From: CAVVEQ01 sp963804865
Lineage (GTDB): Bacteria; Chloroflexota; Anaerolineae; Anaerolineales; Anaerolineaceae
Length of the DNA stretch: 64,000 nucleotides
Reading direction: 5' to 3'
Assembly: GCA_963804865.1 (NCBI GenBank)
Contig: CAWDSH010000025.1
Coordinates: 40,856-104,855, forward strand
Shown: piece by piece, positions 9,055 through 18,454 of the stretch
How positions within the stretch are numbered: the stretch's first letter is position 1
Layout: each line of letters starts with the position of its first letter
Notes under the pieces: model-generated
What the model saw: only the letters and a program-made list of their open reading frames with translations
What the model was told of the DNA's origin: nothing
The model's database searches: none
Made by a program: the position numbers and the translations under genes

Positions 9055-10689
9055 TCACATTTTAAAATCGATATCTGCGAATTTCTTCTTTTTTAAGCGG
9101 TACATTTCGTCATCAGCCTGTTTTAAGGCAGTCAATAATGACTCGCCCCTGTTGCAGGTGGCTGATCCGAATGAAATGCTCAAGGGTGGTTCCAGCCCGG
9201 CGCGTGCATCCCTTGCAAGCATTTTCCCGATCCTCTCCAGTGCCTTCTGCGTGGCAGCTTCATCCGTCTCAGGGAGCAGGATGCCAAATTCATCCCCGCC
9301 GGTGCGGGCGACCACGTCCTCGGCCCGGAAAGCGTTGCGCAGCACGCTGGCTGCACGGCGAAGAACTTCATCACCCAGCGCATGTCCCAGTTGATCATTT
9401 ACTTCCTTGAGGCGGTCAACATCAGCCACAATGATGCTGACCGGGTGGCTGCGGCTGGTTTCAAGTCGCGCGATTTCAGTTTCATAATAGGCGCGGTTGA
9501 ATAGCCCGGTCAGCGCATCATGATTCCCCAAATAGCGCAGCTCTTCCTCCATCGCCTTACGGCCGGAAATATCATAGATCACGCCGTGCCAGGCTTTGCT
9601 GCCCGCCAGATGTTCTGTCAGGACGGCCTCATCATGCACCCAGACGATCCTGCCATCCTTGCGCAGGACACGATAATCAACATTGAATGGCTCCCCTGTG
9701 CGATTGACCCGCAGGTGCTCTGCCATCACCCGTTCCCTGTCATCCGGATGGATGATCGTTTCCCAAAGCTCCGGGTTGACCTTCCATTCTTCAGGTGAAT
9801 ACCCCAGAACCTTTTCAGTCTGTGGGCTGATATAGAGGGAGCTGTTAAAATCATCCACCGCGTCGATGTAAGTGATGGCCGTTATCTGCTCCACCAGGGT
9901 GCGGTACCGCGTTTCGGATTGTTTTAATTCAAGGGTGCGCTCTTCGACGGTCTTTTCCAATACATGCATGTGTGCCTGGCTGCGCCCCTGGTCACGCCAG
10001 AGCATAAAGAAAACGATACCCAGCAGGGCAGCTGCCAGGCCGGTCCAAAGCATCGTCCGGCGCAGTTCCTGTTCGATCCCGGCAAAAGCCAGGATCTCCG
10101 ATTCCGGTGTGGAGAGCCCAATTGTCCAAGTATTGCCAGAGAGGCGCACGGAAGTCCAGGCAACGTAATCCCTGCCTCTTTCCGGCAGCCACACATACCA
10201 TCCCGTGCCCTCGGTGGCATTTTGAACACCCGCGACAAGATCCTCATAATGCCAGGCACCTTTTTCCTTCTGCTCGTCGAAGCTTTCCGTGATGCTCTTC
10301 CCGCGGTAAGTCTCAGGGAATCCAACGCTTTGATCGCCAATGACGTAGTCGGGGTTGTAGATCCAGGCATCCCCGCTCTCCAGCAGGTGAATGGGCACGA
10401 TGAATTTGAGCAGGACTTCCTGTTCCGCCTGCTCCATGGGTATCCCCTGCTCCATCACGCGATAATTCAACCAGGATTGGGTGGATCGGGCAGCCTCCCG
10501 GACGATTTGCATCTCCAGGTTCAGCCAGGTATCCAGTGCTTCCTTGCGGCGTTCCTGATAATGATAGATCGTATTGGAGAATAGAAGGATGATGATGACC
10601 AGAAACGCAATGGCGATCCCCAGCAGGAGTCCGGCTGAGAACTTGCTTTTCGGAACGTTCAACTTCTTTTTCCCCATATACTCAGGCAT
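9055..10689 (-). CDS. membrane-bound diguanylate cyclase with extracytoplasmic sensor, PAS and GGDEF domains
   Basis: This 544-residue protein should make cyclic di-GMP. Residues 21-41 form a membrane helix, about 42-205 a Cache-like extracytoplasmic sensor, and about 206-228 a second helix. A short coiled coil follows, then a PAS domain (about 258-372, ending in a PAC-like DISGRKAMEEEL). The last domain is a GGDEF cyclase with intact TGGDEF. An inhibitory I-site RAED lies five residues before the GGDEF, so product inhibition is expected. It stands alone between the cation operon and the sugar cluster, and its ligand is unknown. Confidence 0.92.
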   Translation of the reverse strand: MPEYMGKKKLNVPKSKFSAGLLLGIAIAFLVIIILLFSNTIYHYQERRKEALDTWLNLEMQIVREAARSTQSWLNYRVMEQGIPMEQAEQEVLLKFIVPIHLLESGDAWIYNPDYVIGDQSVGFPETYRGKSITESFDEQKEKGAWHYEDLVAGVQNATEGTGWYVWLPERGRDYVAWTSVRLSGNTWTIGLSTPESEILAFAGIEQELRRTMLWTGLAAALLGIVFFMLWRDQGRSQAHMHVLEKTVEERTLELKQSETRYRTLVEQITAITYIDAVDDFNSSLYISPQTEKVLGYSPEEWKVNPELWETIIHPDDRERVMAEHLRVNRTGEPFNVDYRVLRKDGRIVWVHDEAVLTEHLAGSKAWHGVIYDISGRKAMEEELRYLGNHDALTGLFNRAYYETEIARLETSRSHPVSIIVADVDRLKEVNDQLGHALGDEVLRRAASVLRNAFRAEDVVARTGGDEFGILLPETDEAATQKALERIGKMLARDARAGLEPPLSISFGSATCNRGESLLTALKQADDEMYRLKKKKFADIDFKM

Positions 10690-10954
10690 AAAGAGTTCGG
10701 CTCGCAGTAATTTTTTGGCTCAATTTTTATGCATGCTGATGCTCAGGGTGAATCCCTCTTCCCTGATGGCTCTTTTCCGGCTTAATCTTAATAAGTATAG
10801 GAATATTGACATAAAAAAGCAACTGGCAAATCAGGGGATTTGTCGCGTTCTTGTTGAAATCACGTTTCAATTTTGTCAAATCCTTTTCCTTTGTCCCGTC
10901 TTATCTTCGGACGACTAAAAGGCTTAATTCAAACAGGAAATCTCAAGCATATTT

Positions 10955-12199
10955 TCATGTGTGCTTTACTAGTTCTTCCATCTCATTGCGGTTCTCAGTG
11001 AGTTTTTTCAAAGCGCTCACAACGTCGTCCACCCCCTGGCGCCCGGAGCGGAAGATGCACTCGTCCAACCAGACCGATTCCAGTTCTGCGGCGCGCTCTG
11101 TTTCCGGGAAACTTGAATTGGAATAATCAAATCGATCCGGAAATGCGCCCGGTACCGGCAATCTTGAGAGCCCGGGCTGGAAGATCTCATTGCGATGCAT
11201 GCCGGGGTATCCCTCCCAGCAATTAATGCCCTCCTTTTCCAGAGCATAACAAACCACCCTGTGCTGCGCGCCAAATATTTCCGGATTGATGGCAATGACA
11301 TAACGATAAAAAGATCGCACGGTATGCCGCGGATCGCGCCTTAACAGCCGAATGCCCGGCACTTCGCTCAAGCTCTCCTCAAAATAGTCCGCGAATTCGA
11401 TACGCTGCTTCACCTGTTCCGGGAAGCGCTCCAAGGCCACCAGTCCCAGGGCTGCCTGCATCTCCGGCAGCCGGTAGTTGGCGCCCATGGTGAAATTCTT
11501 CCCGGCTGCATCTTTTGCCCGCCCGCAATCGATGATGCTGGCCGCCAGTTCTGCCATTTTTGGATCACGGCAGATCAGGACGCCGCCTTCCCCGGTGGTG
11601 AGGATCTTGGAAGACTGTAAACTGAATGAGCCGAAATCACCGATCGTCCCGGCTCCCTTCCCGCGCCACTTGGCGCCATGCGCATGGGCGGAATCCTCAA
11701 TCACCAACAAATGATAATGTTCCGCTATCGCCATCACGGCGTCCATATCCGACATCTGCGCCCCAAGATGCACGACAATGACGGCTTTGGTCCGCGAGGT
11801 GATGGCATCTTCCAATCTCTGGGGATCAATGCAATAGTTGCCCGCATCAATATCCACCAGCACCGGGATGGCACCCGCCGCCATGGGGGCCGCAGCGGTG
11901 GCCATAAAAGTATAGGCAGGCACGATCACCTCGTCGCCCCAACCGATACCGGCTGCCCGCAGCGCAACTTCCATGGTCACGGTGCCGTTCATCATCGGGA
12001 CGGCATATCCCCCTCCCTGCATCTCGGCGAATTTCAGCGCAAATTCAGCCGTTTTGGGACCAGGCCAGGGGTAACCTCCCCACTGCCTGGATTTGATCAC
12101 CTCCGTGACCGCAGCGATATCCCGCTCATCGTACACCGGCCATTCGGGATAGGGTTCCTTGCGGACGGGCTCTCCACCTAACGCAGCCAGGTTGGGCAT
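10955..12199 (-). CDS. DegT/DnrJ/EryC1/StrS-family PLP aminotransferase
   Basis: This 414-residue sugar aminotransferase-type protein has full family length. The PLP lysine lies in GSFSLQSSKILTTGEGG, and the preceding strand LLVIEDSAHAHGAKW holds the Asp that contacts the pyridine nitrogen. Relatives transfer amino groups to keto-sugars or keto-cyclitols (StrS, 2-deoxy-scyllo-inosose aminotransferases). It is the last gene of the leftward 13-gene cluster, which also encodes a Gfo/Idh/MocA dehydrogenase; that pairing is typical of oxidise-then-transaminate chemistry. In a catabolic cluster it could run in reverse to deaminate an amino sugar. The substrate is unknown. Confidence 0.9.
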   Translation of the reverse strand: MPNLAALGGEPVRKEPYPEWPVYDERDIAAVTEVIKSRQWGGYPWPGPKTAEFALKFAEMQGGGYAVPMMNGTVTMEVALRAAGIGWGDEVIVPAYTFMATAAAPMAAGAIPVLVDIDAGNYCIDPQRLEDAITSRTKAVIVVHLGAQMSDMDAVMAIAEHYHLLVIEDSAHAHGAKWRGKGAGTIGDFGSFSLQSSKILTTGEGGVLICRDPKMAELAASIIDCGRAKDAAGKNFTMGANYRLPEMQAALGLVALERFPEQVKQRIEFADYFEESLSEVPGIRLLRRDPRHTVRSFYRYVIAINPEIFGAQHRVVCYALEKEGINCWEGYPGMHRNEIFQPGLSRLPVPGAFPDRFDYSNSSFPETERAAELESVWLDECIFRSGRQGVDDVVSALKKLTENRNEMEELVKHT

Positions 12200-12264
12200 G
12201 TTCCACTCCTATACTAATTACTGTAATTCAACTTCTCAAGGTGTTAATTTACGACAATTTCATT

Positions 12265-12807
12265 TCACCAGGGTAGTCCCTGGCAATCCACTTCCCCATG
12301 CGGAAATGGCTTACCGCGCAGCTCCAACACCATGCAGGTATCATGGAACGGCTGCCGGATGCCCTTCGGGGTTATGAAAATCGGGTTATCGATCACGCGG
12401 TATCCACATTGGTGGTAATACGGTACACGGATAATATCGCAGAATAACATGCCAAATTCATATTCCGGATGCTTTAACATATATCGACCCGCTTCATCCA
12501 TCAATTGGCGGGCGTACCCTTGCCGCTGCATTTTCGGATGAGTTGCCACCCCGCCAACACCGCCGATGATCACCGCTTTTCCGGCAACCAGGATGCTGCG
12601 CGTGATCAGTCCGACGTTGCTGACCACCTTGCCGTCCAGCTTTCCAAGGAAATGCAGCTCAGGCATCACCCATTCCATGCCATCCGCTGAGGTATCAATG
12701 ACTTCACTGAACGCCAGGTGGTCCACCTCATCCAGCTTGGTGCGTTCTTCAGTCGTGAGATCCTTGTTTCGGCGGAAAATGATCTCCAGGTCAGGCGTTC
12801 CCGTCAT
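12265..12807 (-). CDS. GNAT-family N-acetyltransferase, AAC(2')-like
   Basis: This 180-residue GCN5-type acetyltransferase has the acetyl-CoA loop in THPKMQRQGYARQLM. The beta strand before it (GGVGGVATHP) and the ending VDCQGLPW resemble aminoglycoside 2'-N-acetyltransferases more than ribosomal-protein acetylases. That resemblance is by eye. The ATG overlaps the kinase stop in an ATGA, so the two are co-translated. In this sugar cluster the likely substrate is an amino sugar or aminocyclitol rather than a drug, but drug acetylation cannot be excluded. Confidence 0.8.
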   Translation of the reverse strand: MTGTPDLEIIFRRNKDLTTEERTKLDEVDHLAFSEVIDTSADGMEWVMPELHFLGKLDGKVVSNVGLITRSILVAGKAVIIGGVGGVATHPKMQRQGYARQLMDEAGRYMLKHPEYEFGMLFCDIIRVPYYHQCGYRVIDNPIFITPKGIRQPFHDTCMVLELRGKPFPHGEVDCQGLPW

Positions 12808-13787
12808 TCCTTGCCTTTCAACAGGTCGGCAATGGACTCAGATAAAGCCAGCCGAATCGCATTATCAAAGGGCTTCCCGGCCTTCTCCATTGCCAGCAGC
12901 ACTCCACCCACCACCGGTGGGACATTGAGTCGAACGAATTGCGCTCTTGGTGCAACCTGCTTGACCGCAGTTTTTAAGGGTTCCATCAATAATGCCCCTC
13001 CGTTGAACATGCTGCCAATGCAGACGACCTCGAATTCCAATTCCTCGAAATGAAGCTGGCGGGTGATGCCGATCACCATGGAAGCCAGCTGCTTCCCCGC
13101 CCAGGCAATGGCATCCACCGCCACTTGATCACCTTCCTCCGCCACTTTGAAAACCAACGGCGCGGCTTCCGCGTCCACATGGTAATACCCCACTCCCAGG
13201 CCTTCCAAAAGATCATCCACGTTTTTCGCATCCATATATTTCACAAAAGCCTGCGTCAAGCCTGTAGCGGGTCCACGATGTCCCCATTCGAGCGAGATGC
13301 GTTGAATGGCGCGCATCACCAGCGAACCCGCACCTCCAAATTCTGCGAAAAGCGGTCCACAGCCGGTCATTTGTGCTTCGCGGCCATTCCAATCCCGCCC
13401 CATGCAGTTATCGCCGGTTCCAGCGTCCACCACCACACCCCAACCCTTGCTGGCACCAGCCAATAATCCGATCATGGTATCGTTGGCAATTTCAACCGGT
13501 CCGTTGATACCCAGGCGCCCGACCGAAGCCAGCATCGGCGCGCGTTCCGAAGGCCAGTCATAACCGGCAATGCCGAATCCGCCGGCTTTCACCTCTCCAA
13601 TTTGCAGTCCTGCCATGTTCAATGCAACCTGCGTGGATTCCTTTAGTACGTGTACCATCCCCTCATAACCAACGATTTCGTGGTTGCCGCTGCCGGATTC
13701 TCCAAAACCAAGCACCCTGCCGCTGGAATCTGCCAGCGCGGCATGCGTCTTGGAACCACCAATATCAACTCCCAGGAAATACTCCAT
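12804..13787 (-). CDS. BadF/BadG/BcrA-type sugar kinase (N-acetylglucosamine-kinase-like)
   Basis: This 327-residue ASKHA-fold kinase has a first phosphate loop VDIGGSKTHAAL at residues 6-16, a second DAGTGDNCMGRD near 120, and GGAGSLVMR following. Homologues phosphorylate N-acetylglucosamine and related amino sugars in the cytoplasm. Its ATG overlaps the transporter stop by one base (TAATG), so it is tightly coupled to the GPH symporter. A kinase here would supply the phosphosugar expected by the GH4 enzyme, because no PTS is present. Exact sugar specificity is inferred. Confidence 0.88.
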   Translation of the reverse strand: MEYFLGVDIGGSKTHAALADSSGRVLGFGESGSGNHEIVGYEGMVHVLKESTQVALNMAGLQIGEVKAGGFGIAGYDWPSERAPMLASVGRLGINGPVEIANDTMIGLLAGASKGWGVVVDAGTGDNCMGRDWNGREAQMTGCGPLFAEFGGAGSLVMRAIQRISLEWGHRGPATGLTQAFVKYMDAKNVDDLLEGLGVGYYHVDAEAAPLVFKVAEEGDQVAVDAIAWAGKQLASMVIGITRQLHFEELEFEVVCIGSMFNGGALLMEPLKTAVKQVAPRAQFVRLNVPPVVGGVLLAMEKAGKPFDNAIRLALSESIADLLKGKE

Positions 13788-15151
13788 TATTTCCCTTCCG
13801 CAGGTATTGCCTTCGCCTTGTTCTTCTCTGCCAGCTTCATGCGTATCTCCTTCAGGCGCACACCGTGCAGCGGGTAGAAATAGAGCGCCAGGATCGCCAG
13901 CAGGAATCCAATGATGGGTGGGATGGTGAGAAAAAGCCGGAAACCGGTATCCACTGAAGCGGGCTGTGTTTCCAGCAGCGTATTATAGCCATAGCGCCCC
14001 ATGAGCAGGGCAAAAACTCCGGAAACCAGCATGCCGCTCAAGGTGATCAACAGCCCGGTCATGCCGAAATACATGCCGGCTCGTTGATGTCCCACCTTGA
14101 GTTCATCCTCATCGACCACTTCCGCAACGATCACATCACCGATCAGCACCAAACCCGAAAGCCCAATACCGATGATCACCGCAGCGACGATCGCCATGGT
14201 CAGCGAGGTTCCCAAACCGAGCGGGATGACGCCCACGATCATCACCGCGTTGGCGATGATCAACGTGGTGCGCGAGTCAAACCTGTTGGCAACCAATGCC
14301 CGCCAGGGGTAAAGTAAAATCGCCGCGAGTATGAAAGAGATGGCGAAAATGTAAGTGGAATTGCTCTCATCCACCTTGAGGCTGTATTTCATATAAAACA
14401 GCATACCCATCTGCAGCACACCCGTTCCAAAAAAGCGCATTGCCTGGGCGATGGCCACCATCAGGTAACTCTTGTTCAGGAATGTTGCCCTAAATGCCTC
14501 TTTGATGGGGAAATACGTATCCTCTTTCTTCTTCTCGAACATGGCCGGGATGCCGATATAGATGGCAATTCCGCTGATCACTGCCAGCAGCACCGCCATC
14601 CAACCCCAGCCCATCCATTCCGCCAGCATGGGAGGCAGCGCCACGCCGATCAGCAGACCGAGCGTCTGGAAGATGTTCATCTTGGCAGCCACGTCGGTGC
14701 GTTCCTCATAGTCCGGGAACATTTCCGGAAGCAGCGAGTAGTAACCAGTGGCGACCGCGGTGTAAAGTCCTTCCCAGATGATGATCAGCACGCCGAAATA
14801 GATCAGCAGCCCGTATGGGTTGACCGCACCGTCGAAAGGTGCCCAGAAGAGCAGGGCATAGACAACCACGTAAGGCAGCGCTCCAAAAAGCACGTAAGGG
14901 ATGCGCCTACCCCAGCGGGATTTCGTCTTATCGGAAAGAAAACCCAATACCGGGTTGTTGAAGGCGTTATAGATCGTGTAGAAAACCCAGAAACCAGCGA
15001 ACCATTCGGTGGGCAGGTTCTTTACATCCACAATATAAAAAGCGATGATGCCCGAGATGGATTCCACCGGGATGGAAATGCCCAGGCTGGAAAGCGTGTA
15101 CAGCATACGGGTCTTGAAACTGGTGGTGAAGTTCTGAATTTTCTTGGCCAT
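13787..15151 (-). CDS. GPH-family (glycoside-pentoside-hexuronide:cation) sugar symporter, MFS
   Basis: This 454-residue membrane protein has 12 predicted helices and the MelB-type motif NNPVLGFLSDKTKSRWGRR after helix 2. Such proteins import glycosides with H+ or Na+. The ATG follows GAGAGAGGAAAA. It is co-translated with the kinase downstream and lies 28 bp after the ChbG-like gene. A second GPH carrier and a complete ABC importer are in the same cluster, so the locus handles either several related sugars or one sugar at different concentrations. Confidence 0.9.
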   Translation of the reverse strand: MAKKIQNFTTSFKTRMLYTLSSLGISIPVESISGIIAFYIVDVKNLPTEWFAGFWVFYTIYNAFNNPVLGFLSDKTKSRWGRRIPYVLFGALPYVVVYALLFWAPFDGAVNPYGLLIYFGVLIIIWEGLYTAVATGYYSLLPEMFPDYEERTDVAAKMNIFQTLGLLIGVALPPMLAEWMGWGWMAVLLAVISGIAIYIGIPAMFEKKKEDTYFPIKEAFRATFLNKSYLMVAIAQAMRFFGTGVLQMGMLFYMKYSLKVDESNSTYIFAISFILAAILLYPWRALVANRFDSRTTLIIANAVMIVGVIPLGLGTSLTMAIVAAVIIGIGLSGLVLIGDVIVAEVVDEDELKVGHQRAGMYFGMTGLLITLSGMLVSGVFALLMGRYGYNTLLETQPASVDTGFRLFLTIPPIIGFLLAILALYFYPLHGVRLKEIRMKLAEKNKAKAIPAEGK

Positions 15152-15179
15152 TTTTCCTCTCTCCGATTTCCCTATCTGA

Positions 15180-16076
15180 TCAGGAATTGCCCGGCATCAA
15201 CGCCTGGAGTGCGCGGTAACCAATCAGGTGAATGCCCTCGTTCTGGATGTGCGTTCTCATCTCTTCACTCATGAATACGTTGTAATCCCCCACCCGCGAA
15301 CGCCAATCCGGGCACATGGCGCGCAGCTCGGGAGTATCCAGCGCCGGGTGGATATACATGTGCGCAACCCCGGCAGGCAGCCCGCTGAACACCTGTTTGT
15401 ACTGCTCCATGCGCTGTTCCGGTTGATCGAGTTGGACGTCGGCGATGCGATCCTCAAGCGGCATACCGTTGCTTTCCAGCATCTGGGTGAATTGGGCGGC
15501 AACAGCAGCCGTCTCAGCATCCGCTCCCCATTGTCGCCAACCGGCTTCATCCAGCCGCAGTGCCATCACCGGCAGGTGGTGCTCAAATCCAACCTGGGCG
15601 TAGGATTGCATCAGCTTGGGATGCATCACGGTTCCCATGTGGGTATCCATGTGGGTCAGCGTGATGCCGGCTTTTACTGCCCACTCGACCTGCACCTGCA
15701 TCTCCCGGTAGGCAGCATCCGCATCGCAGCTTTCCTGGAATTCCTCGCTGGTGCGGGGAAAATACCCCTCGGAATCCATCAACCCCAATGCGGGATCCAC
15801 GGTTGAGAGCGGGCGCCAGCGGAAATCATCCCATTCACTGGTCAGCGCGATATGCACCCCGATATCCAGATCCGCGTGCTGCCTGCAATACGAGGCTGCC
15901 GCGGGGAACCACCCGGCGGGCACGATGATCGAACCGCAGGTGATCAAGCCAAATTCGACCAGGTTTTGATAGGCTTCCATGCCCGCCTGGCATATGCCGA
16001 TATCATCCACGTGCAGCAGTACCAGCCTGTCGTTATCAGAATAGCCCAGCTTTTTCAACAACGGATTTGGTTGCAT
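15180..16076 (-). CDS. ChbG/YdjC-family carbohydrate deacetylase
   Basis: This 298-residue protein has the ChbG/HpnK fold. A metal-binding Asp pair lies in LLHVDDIG (residues 24-25), and histidines in LTHMDTHMG and VHIALTSEW. ChbG removes one acetyl group from chitobiose or its phosphate so that the GH4 enzyme ChbF can act. Here the gene is 30 bp upstream (in transcription order downstream) of a GH4 gene, the same pairing as in enterobacterial chb operons but without the PTS. AAGGAG precedes the start. The acyl sugar attacked here is inferred. Confidence 0.88.
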   Translation of the reverse strand: MQPNPLLKKLGYSDNDRLVLLHVDDIGICQAGMEAYQNLVEFGLITCGSIIVPAGWFPAAASYCRQHADLDIGVHIALTSEWDDFRWRPLSTVDPALGLMDSEGYFPRTSEEFQESCDADAAYREMQVQVEWAVKAGITLTHMDTHMGTVMHPKLMQSYAQVGFEHHLPVMALRLDEAGWRQWGADAETAAVAAQFTQMLESNGMPLEDRIADVQLDQPEQRMEQYKQVFSGLPAGVAHMYIHPALDTPELRAMCPDWRSRVGDYNVFMSEEMRTHIQNEGIHLIGYRALQALMPGNS

Positions 16077-16106
16077 GATGAAAAGACTCCTTGATGCAGG
16101 GTTCGA

Positions 16107-17402
16107 TCATTTGAACTGCGGCAGGTAATTCCGGTTGGTTTTAAGCAGGTCGTCCAGGACCGCGTCCACCTTGTCCGCCTTGGGTCCCAGGGGGTGTGCC
16201 AGGAGAGCCTGGTAGGCAGCGTTTCTATCTCCAAGGACTGCGGCTTGCGCTGTCAGGATCTCGTAGGATTTCACCTGGGCGATGAGCCCGGCGCATACGG
16301 GTGGGAGCGGATCCATTGGCAATGGGTGAACGCCATTTTTATCCACCCGGCAGGGCATTTCCAGCACCCACTCCGGGTCCCAACCCTTTACCTGGCCTTG
16401 ATGCCGTACGTTGCAGACATGCGTCTCACCCAGGTCGTTGTAATGCGCGTCGAGCAGCTGGGTGGCAACGGTCGAATAATAAGCTCCGCCGCGCTTCATC
16501 AAATCTTCAGGCGGCTCTTTCAAGCTGGGATCAGCGTATTCGCGCAGCAGGTTCTTCTCGATCTCGATCACTTCCTCGCCGCGGGAAGGCGGCCATTTCT
16601 GCTGTTCCACGAGTTTTTTATCCGTGTAATAGAAATACTGCAGGTAATAATTGGGCATCATATGCAGGGATTCGATGGTGCTTACGTCCCATTCGGGTTC
16701 CTCTTCCCTGCGCAGCTCATCAAGAAAACCAGCGAAGACCTGCTCCCAGATATCCTCGCCATCCAGGCTGAAGCCGGAATGCCAGGATAAGTGGTTCAAG
16801 CCCAGAGTCTTCAATTCCGCACGGGATGGATCGATCTTTTCGCCGGAAACCTTCTCCAGTCCTTCGAGAATACCCATCTTGGTGGTGATGGCCACGTTGC
16901 ACACACCCACCGCAGTCACCTCCGGGGCGTAGCGGGCGAGCGCCTCGGTCACAAGGCCTGAAGGATTGGTGAAATTCACCAGCAGCGCTCCCGGTCTGGC
17001 AATTTCCCGCATATCTTTCGCGATTCCGAGCACCACTGGTATGGTGCGAAGGGCTTTTGCCATCCCCCCGACCCCGGTCGTTTCCTGCCCGATCAACCCA
17101 TGCCGCCTCCCCAAATATTCATCTTGAACGCGCGCCGGCATTTGCCCCACCCGCAGCTGGGTGGTGACGTAGGAAGCCTCGCTGACTGCCTCGCGCTGGT
17201 TGGTTGAAAATACCAGCTTGAACGGTGCTCCCGCGGCTTCGACAATCCGCTTCGCAAATCCACCCACAACATCCAATCGGGCTGCATCGGTATCCATCAA
17301 CCACAACTCATCGAGCGGGAGACTCTGCTGCCTGTCAATGAATCCCTTGATCAGTTCAGGTGTGTAAGTGGAACCGCCGCCAATGACCGCAACTTTCAGC
17401 AT
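16107..17402 (-). CDS. glycoside hydrolase family 4, 6-phospho-beta-glucosidase type
   Basis: This 431-residue enzyme uses NAD+ and a divalent metal in an oxidation-elimination mechanism on 6-phosphoglycosides. Visible features are the dinucleotide loop IGGGSTYTPE at residues 7-16, the metal ligands Cys168 (VGVCNV) and His204 (LGLNHLSW), and the catalytic-tyrosine segment GGAYYSTVA. The start at 17402 was chosen over a 23-codon longer frame because MLKVAVIGGG is the family's normal N-terminus and AAAGGAATT lies just upstream. With the ChbG-like deacetylase and the kinase it suggests phospho-chitobiose-like substrates. Confidence 0.92.
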   Translation of the reverse strand: MLKVAVIGGGSTYTPELIKGFIDRQQSLPLDELWLMDTDAARLDVVGGFAKRIVEAAGAPFKLVFSTNQREAVSEASYVTTQLRVGQMPARVQDEYLGRRHGLIGQETTGVGGMAKALRTIPVVLGIAKDMREIARPGALLVNFTNPSGLVTEALARYAPEVTAVGVCNVAITTKMGILEGLEKVSGEKIDPSRAELKTLGLNHLSWHSGFSLDGEDIWEQVFAGFLDELRREEEPEWDVSTIESLHMMPNYYLQYFYYTDKKLVEQQKWPPSRGEEVIEIEKNLLREYADPSLKEPPEDLMKRGGAYYSTVATQLLDAHYNDLGETHVCNVRHQGQVKGWDPEWVLEMPCRVDKNGVHPLPMDPLPPVCAGLIAQVKSYEILTAQAAVLGDRNAAYQALLAHPLGPKADKVDAVLDDLLKTNRNYLPQFK

Positions 17403-17421
17403 TTCTGAATTCCTTTCACTT

Positions 17422-18435
17422 TTATTTGATCGCGACAGACCTGCCGCTTTTCGCGCTGCGGTAGGCGGCATCCAATACCTTCATGTTGATCAAGCCTTCC
17501 TTGCCGCCGGGTTTTGGCGTTGACCAATCCTTGATCGACTTCACAAATGCAGCCATCTGGCGGTCGTACATCTCCTGAGGGTAGTGGTCTTTTCGCGGGA
17601 AGGGCAGCCCGGATTCAACGATCTTCACTTTTTGCTCCTTTATGTTCGGGAGCTCCAGATGGGTAGGGAATAACATCCCAAATCCACGTGTCCCGTAAAG
17701 CTGTGTGGCTGCCTCGGAACCATCGCAATGCGGCTGCCACCAGCCCGATTCGATATACGAGCTGATCCCGTTCTCCCAGGTCACCAGCATTACGCCGGTA
17801 TCATCCACGTCACCATCGATGTAGTTTCTTCCAATGCTGGCATAAACACTTGAAGGTTGGGGATCGCCGAGCAGGAAACGAACGGTATCAACGGCATGCA
17901 CGCCCATATCCACCAGGGCGCCGCCGCCTGCCAGCTGCTTCCGGGTGAACCATCCTGCTGGTCCCCAGTTGGTATGAACTCCATAACCTTTGGTACGGAT
18001 GATCCTGCCTAGCCTGCCGGTATCTGCCTGTTTTTTCAACCAGAGGACATCCCGATCGAAGCGCCAGTTGTGCGCCACCATCAATGGCGCCCCGCTCTTG
18101 AGGCTGGCATCCAGCATCTTCTGCGCCTGCGCACTGTTCATCGCCATGGGTTTTTCCACCATCACCGCGATCCCGGCATTCAGCGCTGCCAGGGTTTGTG
18201 GAGCATGCAACACATTTGGCATACCGATCACCAGGGCATCTGCCAGACCGGAATGGATCAACGTGCGAATATCCTGGAACGCATTCGGGATTTTAAATTC
18301 CGCGGCAAAGGCGGCGGTTTTATCCGGTAAATGCCCTGCTACGGCAACCAGCCTGGCCTCCCGGGAATTCTGGATTGCCCGGGCATGAATCCGGGCGATG
18401 TAACCGGTCCCACTGATGGCGATTTTGATCGTCAT
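17422..18435 (-). CDS. Gfo/Idh/MocA-family NAD(P)-dependent sugar dehydrogenase
   Basis: This 337-residue oxidoreductase has an N-terminal Rossmann loop (ISGTGYIARIHARAI), the EKPMAMNSAQA motif near residue 95, and a C-terminal substrate domain with GGGALVDMGVHAVD. Family members oxidise sugar or inositol hydroxyls, or epimerise through a keto intermediate. The ATG at 18435 follows CAGGAGCC at good spacing; the frame is open further upstream but that part overlaps the next gene without homology. It sits between the GH4 and ceramidase-like genes and could make the keto-sugar used by the DegT aminotransferase. Confidence 0.92.
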   Translation of the reverse strand: MTIKIAISGTGYIARIHARAIQNSREARLVAVAGHLPDKTAAFAAEFKIPNAFQDIRTLIHSGLADALVIGMPNVLHAPQTLAALNAGIAVMVEKPMAMNSAQAQKMLDASLKSGAPLMVAHNWRFDRDVLWLKKQADTGRLGRIIRTKGYGVHTNWGPAGWFTRKQLAGGGALVDMGVHAVDTVRFLLGDPQPSSVYASIGRNYIDGDVDDTGVMLVTWENGISSYIESGWWQPHCDGSEAATQLYGTRGFGMLFPTHLELPNIKEQKVKIVESGLPFPRKDHYPQEMYDRQMAAFVKSIKDWSTPKPGGKEGLINMKVLDAAYRSAKSGRSVAIK

Positions 18436-18454
18436 GGATGGCTCCTGATGCGTC

